Shown: positions 12,129 to 23,460 of the stretch, one piece after another
Layout: each line of letters opens with the position of its first letter
How positions within the stretch are numbered: position 1 is the stretch's first letter
From: Isoetes taiwanensis
Lineage: Eukaryota > Streptophyta > Lycopodiopsida > Isoetales > Isoetaceae
Assembly: GCA_021234155.1 (NCBI GenBank)
Contig: JAJEKV010000073.1
Span: forward strand, 3,508,001 to 3,572,000
Direction of reading: 5' to 3'
Length of the DNA: 64,000 nucleotides
Notes under the pieces: model-generated
Database searches by the model: none
Told to the model about the DNA's origin: nothing
What the model saw: the letters and a program-made list of their open reading frames with translations, nothing else
Made by a program: the position numbers and the translations under genes

Positions 12129-12640
12129 CTACACCAAAATGAATTGGTAAAACAAAGGAAGACAGTATATGAAATAAAACTAATACAGTACCTTTCACTA
12201 TCTCTGGAAACAAGCTTAGACCATAATCATAAGGAAAAGATGATCATGAGCATAATCCTAAGGAAAAAATCTCGGTTTATAGATTCTGGCAAAATCAATA
12301 CATTTAGAGTTTGCAAAATTCCATATCACCTGCAAATTGTTTAGAGTTTGCAAAAGACCATATCATGAAGAAAAAGAATCGTTGGCAGTAAATACATTTA
12401 CATATCAAGAAGAAGAAGAATCGATGGCAATAATACAGTTATATTTTTATAGTTCATTACCTTTTTCTTAAAGTCTGATCCAAGTTCAGAATCCGAGTTC
12501 ACAGGCTGATCCGAGTTTGGGCGATCTTCTGATTCAATCCGAGTTTGGCCGATCTCTGGTCTAGATTTCAGAGGCCTGAAGATTTCAGAACTCTAGCCGA
12601 AGAGAAGAAGTGGAGCAGCCGAGAGGATCGTCCAGCAGTG
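12129..12640 (-). repeat. hAT 5' flank, copy 2
   Basis: Same non-coding 5' flank as copy 1, with an aagaagaagaatcgatggcaat segment and the gatccgagtttgg words. It ends at the recurrent junction with the exon 2 of the next unit at about 12,640-12,645. Confidence 0.6.
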
Positions 12641-12644
12641 GATG

Positions 12645-13114
12645 TTACCCACCCATGAACTCACTTTCCTTGCCAATTTCTCAAGATCTTTATATACGGG
12701 AAAGTAATTGAAAGCATCACTAGCTGCACGTGCTTTTCGATGACCAATACAATGCACACCTACCAAATGTGGTGCATCCCTTCGGAGTTGTGTTACAAGA
12801 CCATTTTGTGACCCAACCATTGCCGAACAACCATCGGTCGCAATGCCAACTAGTCTTGACATAGGCAGCCCCAATTCATTCAAACAAGAAATAAGATTTT
12901 GATAAAGGATATTAGATGTACCATCTTTGATTCCAAGTAATGTCAAGAAATGTGTGCATGGTATGCTCTTGCCTTTCTCTATTAAATAACACACATAAAT
13001 AATGAGATGTTGCTCCAAACATCTATCGGTACTCTCGTCAACCATTATGGAGTAGAATGGACTCTCCACAACCTCTAATAATATCTCTAAGTATGCTCGA
13101 TGAGCAGCAACCAT
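12645..13114 (-). pseudogene. hAT transposase exon 2, 5' half, copy 3
   Basis: Open from FMVAAHRAYLEIL through YSIMVDESTD (first presumed catalytic Asp), GIATDGCSAMVG (second) and HCIGHRKARAASDAF to KVSSWVG, where it is cut and continues into 5'-flank sequence. The exon is 5'-complete: the intron acceptor catttag precedes the GKDFM codons at about 13,124. The C-terminal half with the third acidic residue is missing, so it cannot be active. Confidence 0.75.
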
Positions 13115-13241
13115 AAAATCTTTACCTAAATGAGATTAACGATCTGAAATGAATGAACATTTGAGCTTTAAAAAAATAGAGAAGAGAAAAACACAAACTA
13201 ATCTCATAGAAAGATATATATAAATTAAACATAACTTCGAA

Positions 13242-13688
13242 TCAATGTACCGCCATGAGATTTGTATAGGTTGAGTAATCGTCATTGATAGGCATATTAG
13301 GAGTCTCGATCAATCTTTGAAATTCACAAAGCCTCTCATACTCCTTCAAAGATTGCATTTGTGATGCAACTTTGTATGCACATTTTATCACAGAAACAAT
13401 ACGAGCCTTTTCTTGTTCACACATAAGCACAACAACTTTTGGAATAGTGGAAGTTGGTGGCTTCTTCTTAGTGTCCATGCGTAAGGTAGCAAGCTTGTAA
13501 ACCTTTGACTTATCATGAGTAGCTAGAGCTCCTCTTTGTATAGAAGAACTTTGATAAAGGGTATTAGATGTACCATCTTTGATTCCGAGTAATTTCAAGA
13601 AATGTGTGCATGGTATGCCTTGCCTTTCTCTGTGAAATAACGCACATAAATAATGAGATGTTGCTTCATCTATTGGTACTCTCGTCAA
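13242..13688 (-). pseudogene. Chimeric hAT fragment: exon 2 piece fused to exon 1 zinc finger
   Basis: A 148-codon open frame begins in exon 2 sequence (HFLKLLGIKDGTSNTLYQ) and passes in frame into exon 1 at SSSIQRGALATHDKSKV. The order is the reverse of the gene. The same fusion point occurs at about 22,249 and 26,507, so it arose once and was copied. The core is too short for transposase function. Confidence 0.7.
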
Positions 13689-13689
13689 C

Positions 13690-14000
13690 CATTATGGAGT
13701 AGAATGGACTCTCCACAACCTCCAATGATATCTCTAACTATGCTCGATGGGTGAGCCATAAAATCTTTACCTAAATGAGATTAACAAAATGAAATTATTT
13801 AAATAAAACTAATACAAAGACCTTTCACTATCTTCGAAACAAGCTTAGAGCATAATCAATGGAAGGAGATATTGCTCCAAAGACCCATCGGTACTCTTGT
13901 CAACCATTATGGAGTAGAATGGACTCTCCACAACCTCCTTCAATAATATCTCTAAGTATGCCCGATGGGCGGCAGACCATAAAATCTTTACCTAAATGAG
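13690..14000 (-). pseudogene. Short hAT exon 2 fragments
   Basis: Two pieces of the exon 2 start (around 13,690-13,780 and 13,862-14,000) encode parts of YSIMVD and HRAYLEIL. Between them lies a piece of the 5' flank (ataaaactaatacaa..tttcactatct). These are rearrangement debris of the unit. Confidence 0.55.
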
Positions 14001-14109
14001 ATTAACAAAATGAAATGAATGAACATTTGAGCTTTAAAAAATAGAGAAGAGAAAACACAAACTAATCTCATAGAAAGACATACATAAATTAAACATAATT
14101 CGAATCAAT

Positions 14110-14755
14110 GTACCTGGCATGAGATTTGTATAGGATGAGTACTCGTCGTTGATAGGCATATTAGGAGTCCCGATCAATCTTTGAAATTCACAAAGCCTCT
14201 CATACTCCTTCAAATATTGCATTTATGATGCAACTTTGTATGCACATTTTATCATAGAAATGATACGAGCCTTTTCTTGTTCTCACATAAGCATAATGGC
14301 TTTTGGAATAGTGGAAGTTGGTGGCTTCTTCTTAGCTTCCATGCGTAAGGTAGCAAGCTTGTGAACCTCTGACTTATCATGAGTAGCTAAAGCTCCTCTT
14401 TGTATAGAAGAACTTCTCCCTTTTGCAAAGGGTGTGTCCATCTTGAATTCCACACGCCATTTACATTTAATTCTTTGATTAGGAGGAATTCCAACACAAT
14501 AATTCCATGGATATGGAATAACCCAACTTGGTTTCCAAACTCTTTTAAACTTTTTGTAACGATAGTTCCATCACACTCTTGAAATTCATCAAATTCCTCA
14601 TCTGACATATCATCTTCCTCGTCTATGTCTGGGTCTGCAGATGCTTCAATGTCAACATCGCTAGAGGTAGTGCTCCTTGCTTCTCTTCTTGCTTGAGACT
14701 TATGAAAAGCTTTGAATATATCTTGCTGTCGACGATCTTTTTTAGGTTTTACCAT
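14110..14755 (-). pseudogene. hAT transposase exon 1, copy 3
   Basis: Complete in extent from MVKPKKDRRQQDIF to the donor near 14,112, but a one-base deletion in the poly-A run before KKFKRVW (ttttttgt has become tttttgt on the plus strand near 14,553) shifts the frame. A stop (ATAAATGC, 14,222-14,229) also interrupts the middle. The same lesions are present in the duplicate at 22,810-23,460. Confidence 0.65.
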
Positions 14756-15525
14756 CTACACCAAAAAGAATTGGTAAAAAAAAAAAAGACACTATATGAA
14801 ATAAAACTAATACAGTACCTTTCACTATCTCTGGAAACAAGCTTAGAGCATAATCAGAGGGAAAAGATGATCATGAGCATAAACCTAAGGAAAAAATCTC
14901 TGTTTATAGATTCTGGCAAAATCAATACATTTAGAGTTTGCAAAATTCCATATCAACTGCAAATTGTTTAGAGTTTGCAAAAGACCATATCAGGAGGAAG
15001 AAGAATCGATGGCAGTAATACATTTATATATCAGGAAGAAGAAGAATCGATGGCAATAATACAATTATATATTTATATTGCATTACCTTTTTCTTAAAGT
15101 CTGATCCAAGTTCAGAATCCGAGTTCTCAGGCCGATCCAAGTTTGGGCGATCTTCTGATTCGATCCGAGTTTGGCCGATCTCTAGTCTAGATTTCGGAGG
15201 TCTGAAGATTTCAGAACTCTGGTCGAAGAGCAAAACTGGAGCAGCCGAGCAGGATCGTCCATCAGGAGATGTTGATCGTCCAACTGGAGCAGCCGAGCAG
15301 GATTCAGAGGTTTCAGATTCCACGAGCGAAATTGGAAAAAAGCGGCAACTTGGCAAGACTCGAAATTCGCGTCGTCAACAATTTTTTCAAGATTCCCCCC
15401 TTTTTTAAAATGTTTAATGTTGGTTGGTGTGGTATTAATTTTGTAGTATCTCATTAATTATAAAATAATAATGGTATTTTGTTCCAAAAAAATGAGTTGT
15501 AATTGTTGTGACAAAGAAAAACTAT
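14756..15525 (-). repeat. hAT 5' flank, long version, copy 3
   Basis: This longer copy of the 5' flank contains a short internal duplication (gcagccgagcaggat at about 15,241 and 15,291) and continues to ggtattttgttcc...gaaaaacta. The latter block is also found at 24,175-24,230 and 29,125-29,180. Homology among the three ends at aaaaacta, which may be close to the original 5' terminus of the element. A clear terminal inverted repeat was not found. Confidence 0.6.
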
Positions 15526-15749
15526 CAAGCCTTAAAATTGAATGGTGGTATCTCCATTTTTTTGAAGGACAACTTTTTGGAGTTGTCGTTCATGTTGAAT
15601 GGCAATTTTATCAAGATGCCATTCTTTTGAAGGTTAAATTTTTTCTTCGCCATTCATTAAAGCTGCAATAAATAAGCACATCTCAATATAAAAGCAAAAA
15701 CACTTCATCATATATAATTCACACATAAAGCTTAAAGGCCTTCCTATTA

Positions 15750-17079
15750 TGATTCAATAGCCTAAAGTTTATAACTGCACCATGCGGCGTTGCTTATGAT
15801 CCATCCAATTAGCATAGATCATCTCATAGTCTGCATCTGCCACGTCAGGCGATGATAACGATAAACATTTCAAGAGTTTTCAGTTTCGAAGATTCTCGAT
15901 CATCATCCTTTATCAAGTTTTGCCTTCTGAATCCACGTTCACATTCTACAGAAGATGCTGGAAGAACTAGAACTGCTTGCCATAACTTCATCACGTCATC
16001 ATAGACATCAAAATAGAAATCACACACTCTACAAGCATCCCATAAAGTCTTCATGTTCTTATGGCTTTTGCACTTGTAATCTTACTACAAATGAATATGC
16101 TTGCCCTTTGCACTTTTCAACATCAAGAAATGCATGTTTCCCTTCCTCACGCTAGTCTGCTTATCTGTTTGGTCTTTCATTTCCTTCGAATCCATAGGAT
16201 ATTCATTTGTGGAGAATAACTTTGTGCTTGCTAACAAATCTTCCCCTCGATCATTAAATCTTTGCTTCAAACATGATATGACTTTCCTCATAAATTCTTG
16301 ACCAACTTTGACACACGATGCAATTGTGTCTTCAAATGAAGGCGTATCAAAGAAAAGCATGTACCTAGTAAGCAATAAAATATATAACTACGAAGTGACA
16401 ATACAAAACAAACATTGACTATCAAAAGAATTCATATATGCCTATGACGAAAACCTCCATCACCCTTATAAAGCAAGTGGCCTTGATGCTCTTGAACCAT
16501 CGCTAAGAATTCAATAGTATACTTGGCACGTCTTCCAAAAGTTGTACCAAGATACCTTGAGTCTAAAATAGCAATAGTGGACGAAACCTTAGATGACATG
16601 CTTGAAATTTCAACCATGCCTTCTTGGAAAAGCTTATTCAAGACATTAAGCTCCAATAAAACATCAGCAAGGAAATGAAAAGAGAATTGCACACTTGCCT
16701 TTTTGAAAGAACTTAGTAGTTCATGTTCTTCATTTGTTTCCCATAAGCGTATAAGAGCCAGCATGAATTTCACAATACATGAGATGACATTGTCACGAGA
16801 AAGCCATCTCACGTCATGGATTTGTTGCAATTTAATCTTTGGCAACTCAAAAACCTCCTCCAAAAAGCGTATACTTGCATGCCTTTTTGAAGATCTACCC
16901 ACCCATGAACTCACTTTCCTTGCCAATTTCTCAAGATCTTTAAATACGAAAAAGTAATTGAAAGCATCATTAGCTGCAAGTGATTCTCGATGAGCAATAC
17001 AATGCACTTACCAAATGTGGTACATCCCTTCGAAGTTGTGTTACAAGACCATTTTGTGACCCAACCATTGCCGAACAAC
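15750..17079 (-). pseudogene. hAT transposase C-terminal exons and exon 2 3' half, copy 4
   Basis: On the minus strand this holds the rest of exon 2 (HASIRFLEEVFELPKIKLQQIHDVRWLS split over several helices, then SSTIAILDSRYLG), then MLFFDTPSFEDTIASC and QRFNDRGEDLL, then the hAT C-terminal dimerisation region with LPASSVECERGFRRQNLIKDD. VECERGF matches the SxxxER-F signature of hAT C-termini. Exon boundaries are plausible at about 16,435 and 16,375. The upstream end is cut at 17,079 by unrelated sequence; exon 2 resumes at 19,777. Confidence 0.75.
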
Positions 17080-17530
17080 TAACACACAACTACCATTAAC
17101 ATTATTAACACAAACCATTGCATTTAACACATTTCAATTAAAATCCCCCTTAAACCCCCTTTGGTTTGGGTGCATATTCACATGGGGGGTTACTTCGGGC
17201 AACGAGAGCTGTTGGATGGGCATATTTGCCCTTTATTCCAAGATCTGGACCGTACATAGCGATCCTCGTTTGTGGGGTATGCATGTACAAGTTTTTTTAT
17301 ATATTGATATTAAGGTTTGCAAAATACTATAAGGTTTGAGGGAATGTACTTAATGGTGTTAATTTTATACACGTATTGAAAAAATATTTTTGGGGCTCTC
17401 GCTGCCCTACGTAACCCCCCGTGTGAATATGCACCCAAACCAAAGGGGGTTTAAGGGGGATTTTAATTGAAATGTGTTAAATGCAATGGTTTGTGTTAAT
17501 AATGTTAATGGTAGTTGTGTGTTAGTTGTT
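17074..17530. mobile_element. MITE-like element with ~136-bp terminal inverted repeats
   Basis: The left arm (aacaactaacacacaac at 17,074, running to gagagc near 17,209) is the reverse complement of the right arm (gctctc near 17,395, running to gttagttgtt at 17,530). The arms are nearly identical over about 115 bp, including aatcccccttaaacccc and gggtgcatattca, and slightly diverged inwards. The central ~185 bp is unique and non-coding. A TA lies just inside the aacaac/gttgtt ends on both sides, so a TA target site is possible, but no clear longer direct repeat is seen. The left end abuts hAT exon 2. Confidence 0.85.
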
Positions 17531-17769
17531 ATATTAAAAAAATTTTGGGCCCTTCGGCCCTAACTAAAACAAACATAGGTAAACTTTATGGGCCTAAATA
17601 TTAATTACTAAAAAGCACAATAACACTAAAGGCTAACAAATTATTTCCATGGCAAATGGATTCAATTGATGATTGCATGTATGCATTCTTATATACATGG
17701 CATTCAAGCGTTACCCATTTTACTCAAAACAGTCAATAAGCCAAATCACATACTCAAGTTATAGGGCGT
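17531..17769. other. No gene recognised
   Basis: AT-rich filler between the MITE and the PPR relic. It contains a small perfect hairpin gggcccttcggccc (about 17,547-17,560). Nothing else is seen. Confidence 0.4.
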
Positions 17770-18355
17770 ATTTTAAAATATGCCAAATAGTTAAAGAAGT
17801 ACTTGTTTCTTATGGTTTCAAAACATGGACACCGATTCGGCCTCAATCTTTCATTCTCGCATTTTTCCCAAAGCATTCTAAAGCATGGGAGATGTCACCA
17901 TTTGGACATACCGAAAATGATTGTATTCCATAATCCAACATCCCGCATTGGCAATGTCCGGAAGACTTCATGTGCCTCTTCCAAGCAACCACGTTTTGCA
18001 TACATGTCCACAAGAGCATTTGCTCTCACTTTGCATCAAACCCGGAAACCTTTTTTGATAATTTGCTCATGAATATGCCTTGCTCTATCCATGGCCCCTG
18101 CGCCCACAAAAACAATGACTTGAAACATGGATCCCATCACAAACTCATGAATGTACCTACCTCTTTCAATGGCCCTAATGATGGTACGTGCTTTTAAGAT
18201 GCTTGATCTCATCGGACTCATCCCTTCTTGCAAAGATCGATCTAAATATCCTAGGCAAGTCCTACAATTATGGCATTCCATGATAGTGCATTCGATTTGG
18301 CAAGTCTTCAAAACTTTGCATGCCTCCTCCAAGCTCCCACATTTAGCATACATCT
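17770..18355 (-). pseudogene. PPR protein pseudogene
   Basis: Minus-strand frames carry several PPR motifs in order: MYAKCGSLEEACKVL, then AIERGRYIHEFVM, then DRARHIHEQIIKKGF, then (after a frameshift) ANALVDMYAKRGCLEEAHEVF followed by MRDVGLWNTIIFGMSK and a stop. These are P-L-S repeats of plant organellar RNA-binding proteins. At least two frameshifts/stops make it non-functional. It lies in the 2.7-kb block present in only one of the two 8.7-kb copies. Confidence 0.75.
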
Positions 18356-19776
18356 ACCGAGAGGCGTTTCCAATATAGGAATGGAAATGAAACCGAAGTT
18401 TACAGTTATACATGAGTGAATGCACTGCCCCTTTCCAAAGATGTAAACACTAGCACATGCCTTTAGAATGCTCATAAATATCTTTGGTCATTCTCACTAT
18501 CCGGTTGTTTCATTAGATATTACGCAATAAAGTTTCAACCTCACTGTCCAAGGTCCACATTGGCCAAAACAATGGGCGAGAATTTGCCTCAACAATACTT
18601 CCACATGCTCCAAACAGCGTAATGAGGGAGCACATCCAAGAGGTCAAGAGAGATGATGGCATACTTACAGGTTTTCCCCTTGTATAACCTACGCTATGAA
18701 AACAATATAATTAGCAAAAGCCCTGCTCAAATGTTGCAGAAAAGGTATTATAGCGCTTACTTGAAGATGAGAACCATACATAGAGGCGAGTAAGTCCTCG
18801 TATACTTTAAACCGTGTAGAGCTTCTCATTTGGCATGTCAAAATAATTGCTGATTATGTCATTGTCTCCAATTCCATCAAGAATATAGCATTAGATATGA
18901 GTCGAGAGAGGTTGACGGTGAGCCATTACGAAAATCAAAATCTGCTTCACTTTTAAGAAGTTATTAACATGTCTTTGCAAAGGGTGCGGGGTATCTGGAT
19001 TGGAATAGAGCCTTAAAATTTGAATTATTACCTTCTTGTTAGATGGGCATGAAACCGGAAATGTGGCACGAGTACATTTTTGCTTACATTAGATGCTCAG
19101 TTGGGTTACGTGGATGGAATGGTGGAATCGAGGAAGCCCTAAATATGAAGTTTTGAAACATTTAAGCTTAAACATGCATACATCGCCAATGAAAGCTGTT
19201 AGCTTACAGATATAATCAGCTACAAGATAACCGTCTGTGAATCGTCTAGTAGCCAGCCTGCCAGGGAAAGAAATTATTCGGGCTTTCCATTATGAGGTTA
19301 CGGCATCCCACCTTCGGCTGGATCTGAAACCCAATTTTTTTCCAGGCAGCCACGAAAAGGAATAATCTAAAGCTGTCCAATATTATTCGCCGGTTGCCAT
19401 ACCTATTGCCGAAATTGATGAAATGGCCATTTTCGCCCGGATTGATGCTCGAATGTTCATGCTGAGGCCTGTCTAGCTGCGTGATGCTGAAGGAGATGAA
19501 TAAGTTCCCTAACATATAACCCTAAAATGGGTTATCTCGAGCCGTGCATGCCGAGCAGAATCTGATACAATAATAAAAATACAATATAATAACGAAATAT
19601 ATGATATATAGGTCTAAACCATTGGATATGGGCATCAAAAATAATTCAAACGTATGTGCACTCTAGATATACTAATTAGTATGTCTCGTCAAATACATTC
19701 ATGAAATCATATAAAAACCTTAGGAAAAATAGTACAAAAATACAAAAGAAACCCCCTGTTATAATGCTACATATTC
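18356..19776. other. No gene recognised
   Basis: No coding domain found on either strand. The last 30 bases (about 19,748-19,776) read aaccccctgttat followed by gctacatattc, matching the end of each 437-bp unit at 1435-2307. hAT exon 2 resumes immediately after. Confidence 0.4.
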
Positions 19777-20038
19777 TTGACATAGGCAGTCTCAATTCAT
19801 TCAAACAAGAAACAAGACTTTGATAAAGGGTATTAGATGTACCATCTTTGATTCCAAGTAATTTCAAGAAACGTGTGCATGGTATGCCCTTGCCTTTCTC
19901 TGTTAAATAACACACATAAACAATGAGATATTGCTCCAAAGACCCATCGGTACTCTTGTCAACCATTATGGAGTAGAATGGACTCTCCACAACCTCCTTC
20001 AATAATATCTCTAAGTATGCCCGATGGGCAGCAGCCAT
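19777..20038 (-). pseudogene. hAT transposase exon 2 start, copy 4 (resumed)
   Basis: This is the 5' part of the exon 2 whose 3' part lies at 16,432-17,079. It encodes MAAAHRAYLEIL, YSIMVDKSTD (Glu of the usual DES is Lys here) and LRLPMSR, then breaks. Compared with the uninterrupted duplicate at 25,680-26,070, the insertion removed 24 bp that encode LVGIATDG, so the second catalytic Asp is lost in this copy. Confidence 0.7.
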
Positions 20039-20169
20039 AAAATCTTTACCTAAATGAGATTAACAAAATGAAATGAATGAACATTTGAGCTTTAAAAAAA
20101 TAGAGAAGAGAAAAACACAAACTAATCTCATAGAAAGATATATATAAATTAAACATAACTCGAATCAAT

Positions 20170-20816
20170 GTACCTGCCATGAGATTTGTATAGGTTGAGT
20201 AATCGTCATTGATAGGCATATTAGGAGTCTCGATCAATCTTTGAAATTCACAAAGCCTCTCATACTCCTTCAAAGATTGCATTTGTGATGCAACTTTGTA
20301 TGCACATTTTATCACAGAAACAATACGAGCCTTTTCTTGTTCACACATAAGCACAACAGCTTTTGGAATAGTGGAAGTTGGTGGCTTCTTCTTAGCTTCC
20401 ATGTGTAAGATAGCAAGCTTGTGAACCTCTGACTTATCATGAGTAGCTAAAGCTCCTCTTTGTATAGAAGAACTTCTCCCTTTTGCAAAGGGTGTGTCCA
20501 TCTTGAATTCCACACACCATTTACATTTAATTCTTTGATTAGGAGGAATTCCAACACAATAATTCCATGGATATGGAATAACCCAACTTGGTTTCCAAAC
20601 TCTTTTAAACTTTTTTGTAACGATAGTTCCATCACACTCTTGAAATTCATCAAATTCCTCATCTGACATATCATCTTCCTCGTCTATGTCTGGGTCTGCA
20701 GATGCTTCAATGTCAACATCGCTAGAGGTAGTGCTTCTTGCCTCTCTTCTTGCTTGAGACTTATGAAAAGCTTTGAATATATCTTGTTGTCGAGGATCTT
20801 TTTTGGGTTTTACCAT
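20170..20816 (-). pseudogene. hAT transposase exon 1, copy 4
   Basis: This is the longest open exon 1, uninterrupted from MVKPKKDPRQQDIF through the acidic region, FKRVWKPSW, KCKWCVEF...THDKSEVHK and EYERLCEFQRLI to the donor at about 20,174 (NLMA). It is joined in the same unit to a damaged exon 2, so the gene is not intact. The position 20,363 inside it is the boundary between the two 8.7-kb periods. Confidence 0.75.
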
Positions 20817-21340
20817 CTACACCAAAATGAATTGGTAAAACAAAGGAAGACAGTATATGAAATAAAACTAATACAGTACCTTTCACTATCTCTGGAAACA
20901 AGCTTAGACCATAATCATAAGGAAAAGATGATCATGAGCATAATCCTAAGGAAAAAAATCTCGGTTTATAGATTACGGCAAAATCAATACATTTAGAGTT
21001 TGCAAAATTCCATATCACCGCAAATTGTTTAGAGTTTGCAAAAAGACCATATCATGAAGAAAAAAGAATGGTTGGCGATGAAAATACATTTACATATCAA
21101 GAAGAAGAAGAATCGATGGCAATAATACAGTTATATTTTTTATAGTTCATTACCTTTTTCTTAAAAGTCGATCCAAGTTGAATCCGAAGTTCACGGGCTG
21201 ATCCGAAGTTTGGGCGATCTTCCGATTCAATCCGAGTTTGGCCGATCTACGGTCTAGATTTTTGGAGGCCTGAAGATTTCAGAACTCTAGCGAAGAGAAG
21301 AAGTGGAGCAGTATGAGAGGATCGCCCAGCAGATGGATGT
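20817..21340 (-). repeat. hAT 5' flank, copy 4, with clustered indels
   Basis: Duplicate of 12,129-12,640. Unlike the surrounding near-identical sequence, 20,940-21,500 contains many one- to three-base insertions and deletions (for example gattctggc versus gattacggc, ccgagag versus tatgagag, and extra A in homopolymers). Confidence 0.6.
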
Positions 21341-21341
21341 T

Positions 21342-21810
21342 ACCCACCCATGAACTCACTTTCCTTTGCCAATTTCTCAAGATCTTTATATACGGGGAAA
21401 GTAATTGAAAGCATCACTAGCCGCGTGCTTTTTTCGATGACCAATACAATGCACACCTACCAAATGTGGTGCATCCCTTTGAGTTGTGTTACAAGACCAT
21501 TTTGTGACCCAACCATTTGCGAACAACCATCGGTCGCAATGCCAACTAGTCTTGACATAGGCAGCCCCAATTCATTCAAACAAGAAATAAGATTTTGATA
21601 AAGGATATTAGATGTACCATCTTTGATTCCAAGTAATGTCAAGAAATGTGTGCATGGTATGCTCTTGCCTTTCTCTATTAAATAACACACATAAATAATG
21701 AGATGTTGCTCCAAACATCTATCGGTACTCTCATCAACCATTATGGAGTAGAATGGACTCTCCACAACCTCTAATAATATCTCTAAGTATGCTCGATGAG
21801 CAGCAACCAT
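21342..21810 (-). pseudogene. hAT transposase exon 2, 5' half, copy 5
   Basis: Duplicate of 12,645-13,114. It keeps YSIMVDESTD and GIATDGCS but has frame-breaking indels after QLKGMHHIW, in the region dense in small indels. Truncated at KVSSWVG like its partner. Confidence 0.65.
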
Positions 21811-21817
21811 AAAATCT

Positions 21818-22384
21818 TTACCTAAATGAGATTAACGATCTGAAATGAATGAACATTTGAGCTTTAAAAAAATAGAGAAGAGAAAAACACAAACTAATCT
21901 CATAGAAAGATATATATAAATTAAACATAACTCGAATCAATGTACCTGCCATGAGATTTGTATAGGTTGAGTAATCGTCATTGATAGGCATATTAGGAGT
22001 CTCGATCAATCTTTGAAATTCACAAAGCCTCTCATACTCCTTCAAAGATTGCATTTGTGATGCAACTTTGTATGCACATTTTATCACAGAAACAATACGA
22101 GCCTTTTCTTGTTCACACATAAGCACAACAACTTTTGGAATAGTGGAAGTTGGTGGCTTCTTCTTAGTGTCCATGCGTAAGGTAGCAAGCTTGTAAACCT
22201 TTGACTTATCATGAGTAGCTAGAGCTCCTCTTTGTATAGAAGAACTTTGATAAAGGGTATTAGATCTACCATCTTTGATTCCGAGTAATTTCAAGAAATG
22301 TGTGCATGGTATGCCTTGCCTTTCTCTGTGAAATAACGCACATAAATAATGAGATGTTGCTTCATCTATTGGTACTCTCGTCAA
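21818..22384 (-). pseudogene. Chimeric exon 2 / exon 1 hAT fragment, second copy
   Basis: Duplicate of 13,242-13,688 with the same LYQ-SSSIQRG fusion. The frame is open for 188 codons because the exon 1 donor region reads through into the intron. The product would contain half a zinc finger and no catalytic core. Confidence 0.65.
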
Positions 22385-22684
22385 CCATTATGGAGTAGAA
22401 TGGACTCTCCACAACCTCCAATAATATCTCTAACTATGCTCGATGGGCAGCAGCCATAAAATCTTTACCTAAATGAGATTAACAAAATGAAATTATTTAA
22501 ATAAAACTAATACAGTACCTTTCACTATCTCTGGAAACAAGCTTAGAGCATAATCATCAGAAGGAGATATTGCTCCAAAGACCCATCGGTACTCTTGTCA
22601 ACCATTATGGAGTAGAATGGACTCTCCACAACCTCCTTCAATAATATCTCTAAGTATGCCCGATGGGCAGCAGCCATAAAATCT
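22385..22684 (-). pseudogene. Short hAT exon 2 fragments, second copy
   Basis: Duplicate of 13,690-14,000, with pieces of the exon 2 start around 22,385-22,460 and 22,570-22,680 separated by a piece of 5' flank. Confidence 0.5.
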
Positions 22685-22809
22685 TTACCTAAATGAGATT
22701 AACAAAATGAAATGAATGAACATTTGAGCTTTAAAAAAATAGAGAAGAGAAAAACACAAACTAATCTCATAGAAAGACATACATAAATTAAACATAATTC
22801 GAATCAATG

Positions 22810-23460
22810 TACCTGGCATGAGATTTGTATAGGATGAGTACTCGTCGTTGATAGGCATATTAGGAGTCCCGATCAATCTTTGAAATTCACAAAGCCTCTC
22901 ATACTCCTTCAAATATTGCATTTATGATGCAACTTTGTATGCACATTTTATCATAGAAATGATACGAGCCTTTTCTTGTTCACACATAAGCATAATGGCT
23001 TTTGGAATAGTGGAAGTTGGTGGCTTCTTCTTAGCTTCCATGCGTAAGGTAGCAAGCTTGTGAACCTCTGACTTATCATGAGTAGCTAAAGCTCCTCTTT
23101 GTATAGAAGAACTTCTCCCTTTTGCAAAGGGTGTGTCCATCTTGAATTCCACACACCATTTACATTTAATTCTTTGATTAGGAGGAATTCCAACACAATA
23201 ATTCCATGAATATGGAATAACCCAACTTGGTTTCCAAACTCTTTTAAACTTTTTGTAACGATAGTTCCATCACACTCTTGAAATTCATCAAATTCCTCAT
23301 CTGACATATCATCTTCCTCGTCTATGTCCAGGTTCTGAGGATGCTTCAATGTCAACATCGCTAGAGGTAGTGCTTCTTGCTTCTCTTCTTGCTTGAGACT
23401 TATGAAAAGCTTTGAATATATCTTCTTTGTCGACTTGTGATCTTTTTTAGGTTTTACCAT
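22810..23460 (-). pseudogene. hAT transposase exon 1, copy 5
   Basis: Duplicate of 14,110-14,755 with the same one-base loss in the poly-A run and the same internal stop near 22,925. Extra indels sit near the start (KKDHKSTKK in place of KKDPRQQ), in the region suspected of consensus error. Confidence 0.6.

Noticed and set aside
15024-15454. Minus-strand open frames in the hAT 5' flank (DDPARLLQFCSS repeats)
   Set aside because: The repeated residues come from short DNA repeats; frames are not kept between copies and there is no domain.
21818-22384. 188-codon open frame as an independent gene
   Set aside because: It is a rearranged fusion of hAT exon 2 and exon 1 pieces with intron read-through and no catalytic core.
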